Source of the DNA: Bacteroidales bacterium
GTDB lineage: Bacteria; Bacteroidota; Bacteroidia; Bacteroidales; Muribaculaceae
Assembly (NCBI GenBank): GCA_900768685.1
Contig: CAAGDX010000025.1
Location: forward strand, 1-64,000
Length of the DNA stretch: 64,000 nucleotides
Direction: 5' to 3'
Shown: in pieces, positions 63,528 through 64,000 of the stretch
Numbering within the stretch: the first letter of the stretch is position 1
How the letters are laid out: every line of letters starts with the position of its first letter
Notes under the pieces: generated by a model
The model's input: only the letters and a program-made list of their open reading frames with translations
Databases searched by the model: none
Told to the model about the DNA's origin: nothing
Translations under genes and position numbers: made by a program

Positions 63528-64000
63528 ATGATACAAGTAGGAATTATAGGCGGTGCCGGCTACACGGCGGGTGAACTTATCAGATTGCTGTTGGACCACC
63601 CGGACGTGGAACTTTGTTGGGTTCATTCTTCAAGTAATGCAGGCAAAAAAGTGGCTGAAATTCATAAAGGACTTTTTGGCGAAACAGAACTCGTGTTTAC
63701 AGACAAATACGATTTTGGCTGCATAAATATGCTCTTTTTCTGCACTCCTCACGGAGAATCTCGCAATTTTATGCAGGAACATGCAGGGGAGATGCCAAAA
63801 GACCTGAAAATCATAGACTTATCTAATGATTTCAGACTCTATGACGGCAAACACGACTTTGTGTATGGTCTGCCGGAACTGAACCGCAAAAAAATGGTGC
63901 GTGGTGCCATTCATGTGGCTAATCCGGGATGTTTTGCCACTGCAATACAACTTGCCTTGCTCCCACTTGCAAAAAATCTGCTTCTCCATTCAGACATCCA
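63528..64000 (+). CDS. argC: N-acetyl(succinyl)-gamma-glutamyl-phosphate reductase, partial
   Basis: Cut by the window end; 157 complete codons remain. GIIGGAGYTAGELIRLL is the NADPH loop, IIDLSNDFRLYD follows, and NPGCFATAIQLALLPL contains the catalytic Cys. Third step of the pathway, downstream of argB (3.5-4.3 kb). Confidence 0.95.
   Translation, partial: MIQVGIIGGAGYTAGELIRLLLDHPDVELCWVHSSSNAGKKVAEIHKGLFGETELVFTDKYDFGCINMLFFCTPHGESRNFMQEHAGEMPKDLKIIDLSNDFRLYDGKHDFVYGLPELNRKKMVRGAIHVANPGCFATAIQLALLPLAKNLLLHSDI

Noticed and set aside
1..64000. tRNA, rRNA or prophage genes
   Set aside because: No cloverleaf ending in a CCA-like acceptor, no rRNA segment and no phage structural or integrase gene was found by reading both strands.

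Overview
The window looks like the chromosome of a strictly host- or gut-type Bacteroidales bacterium (phylum Bacteroidota); family and genus cannot be fixed from sequence alone. The evidence is a complete Na+-translocating NqrABCDEF operon, TonB-dependent/outer-membrane beta-barrel proteins, an ECF sigma / anti-sigma / TonB-receptor cassette, proteins ending in type IX secretion (T9SS) sorting domains, almost no Shine-Dalgarno sequences before starts, and many intergenic TAnnTTTG (-7) boxes, often with TTTG about 20 bp upstream, which is the Bacteroidota promoter signature. No rRNA, tRNA, CRISPR array, transposase, integrase or prophage gene is visible.

Layout. 1-306: gene-free, with two nested stem-loops. 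0.3-3 kb (+): rluD, bcp, guanine deaminase and a secreted deaminase-like protein that has lost its zinc ligands. 3.1-9.4 kb (-): a run transcribed as GrpE-like, lidless Hsp70, MORN-repeat membrane protein, prfB (with its programmed +1 frameshift), argB and yraN. 9.5-11.3 kb (-): a Schlafen/AlbA_2 ATP-binding regulator whose 3' end sits in an exact 42-bp tandem repeat. 11.6-16.2 kb (+): two exported proteins, a propeller and a 1242-residue amidase. 16.6-22.1 kb (-): rplS, cdd, mutS, then a vWA protein and a bacterial PARG under a promoter bracketed by two near-identical operators. 22.2-28.1 kb (-): a PD-(D/E)XK/AAA protein, pgpH and relA/spoT. 28.2-33.7 kb: a T9SS cargo protein divergent from a sigma/anti-sigma/receptor cassette. 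33.7-35.3 kb: second copy of the PD-(D/E)XK/AAA gene. 35.3-41.2 kb (-): nqrFEDCBA. 41.3-52.6 kb (-): rfbC, a TonB-type beta-barrel, SPOR lipoprotein, phosphodiesterase, ribH, a SIS sugar-phosphate isomerase, PHP phosphatase, CstA, a TPR/PD40 protein and two AT-rich genes of unknown function. 52.8-53.8 kb (+): perR-like regulator and rubrerythrin. 54-58.1 kb (-): three genes of CMP-nonulosonate (legionaminic/sialic-like) sugar activation plus obgE. 58.2-64 kb (+): ispD-recG, then the arginine genes argR, GNAT acyltransferase, argG and argC (cut by the window end).

How the parts work together. Core housekeeping (translation, repair, stringent response, isoprenoid, riboflavin and arginine synthesis) is mixed with envelope functions. 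The most unusual items are the exported pseudo-deaminase beside its active relative (2.5-3.0 kb), the GrpE/Hsp70/MORN membrane operon (5.4-9.4 kb), the PARG-vWA operon with twin operators (20.4-22.2 kb), the repeat-built 3' end of the AlbA_2 gene (9.56-9.68 kb), and perfect palindromes over the nqr and mutS promoters. Everything here is read from sequence by eye; no database search was run.
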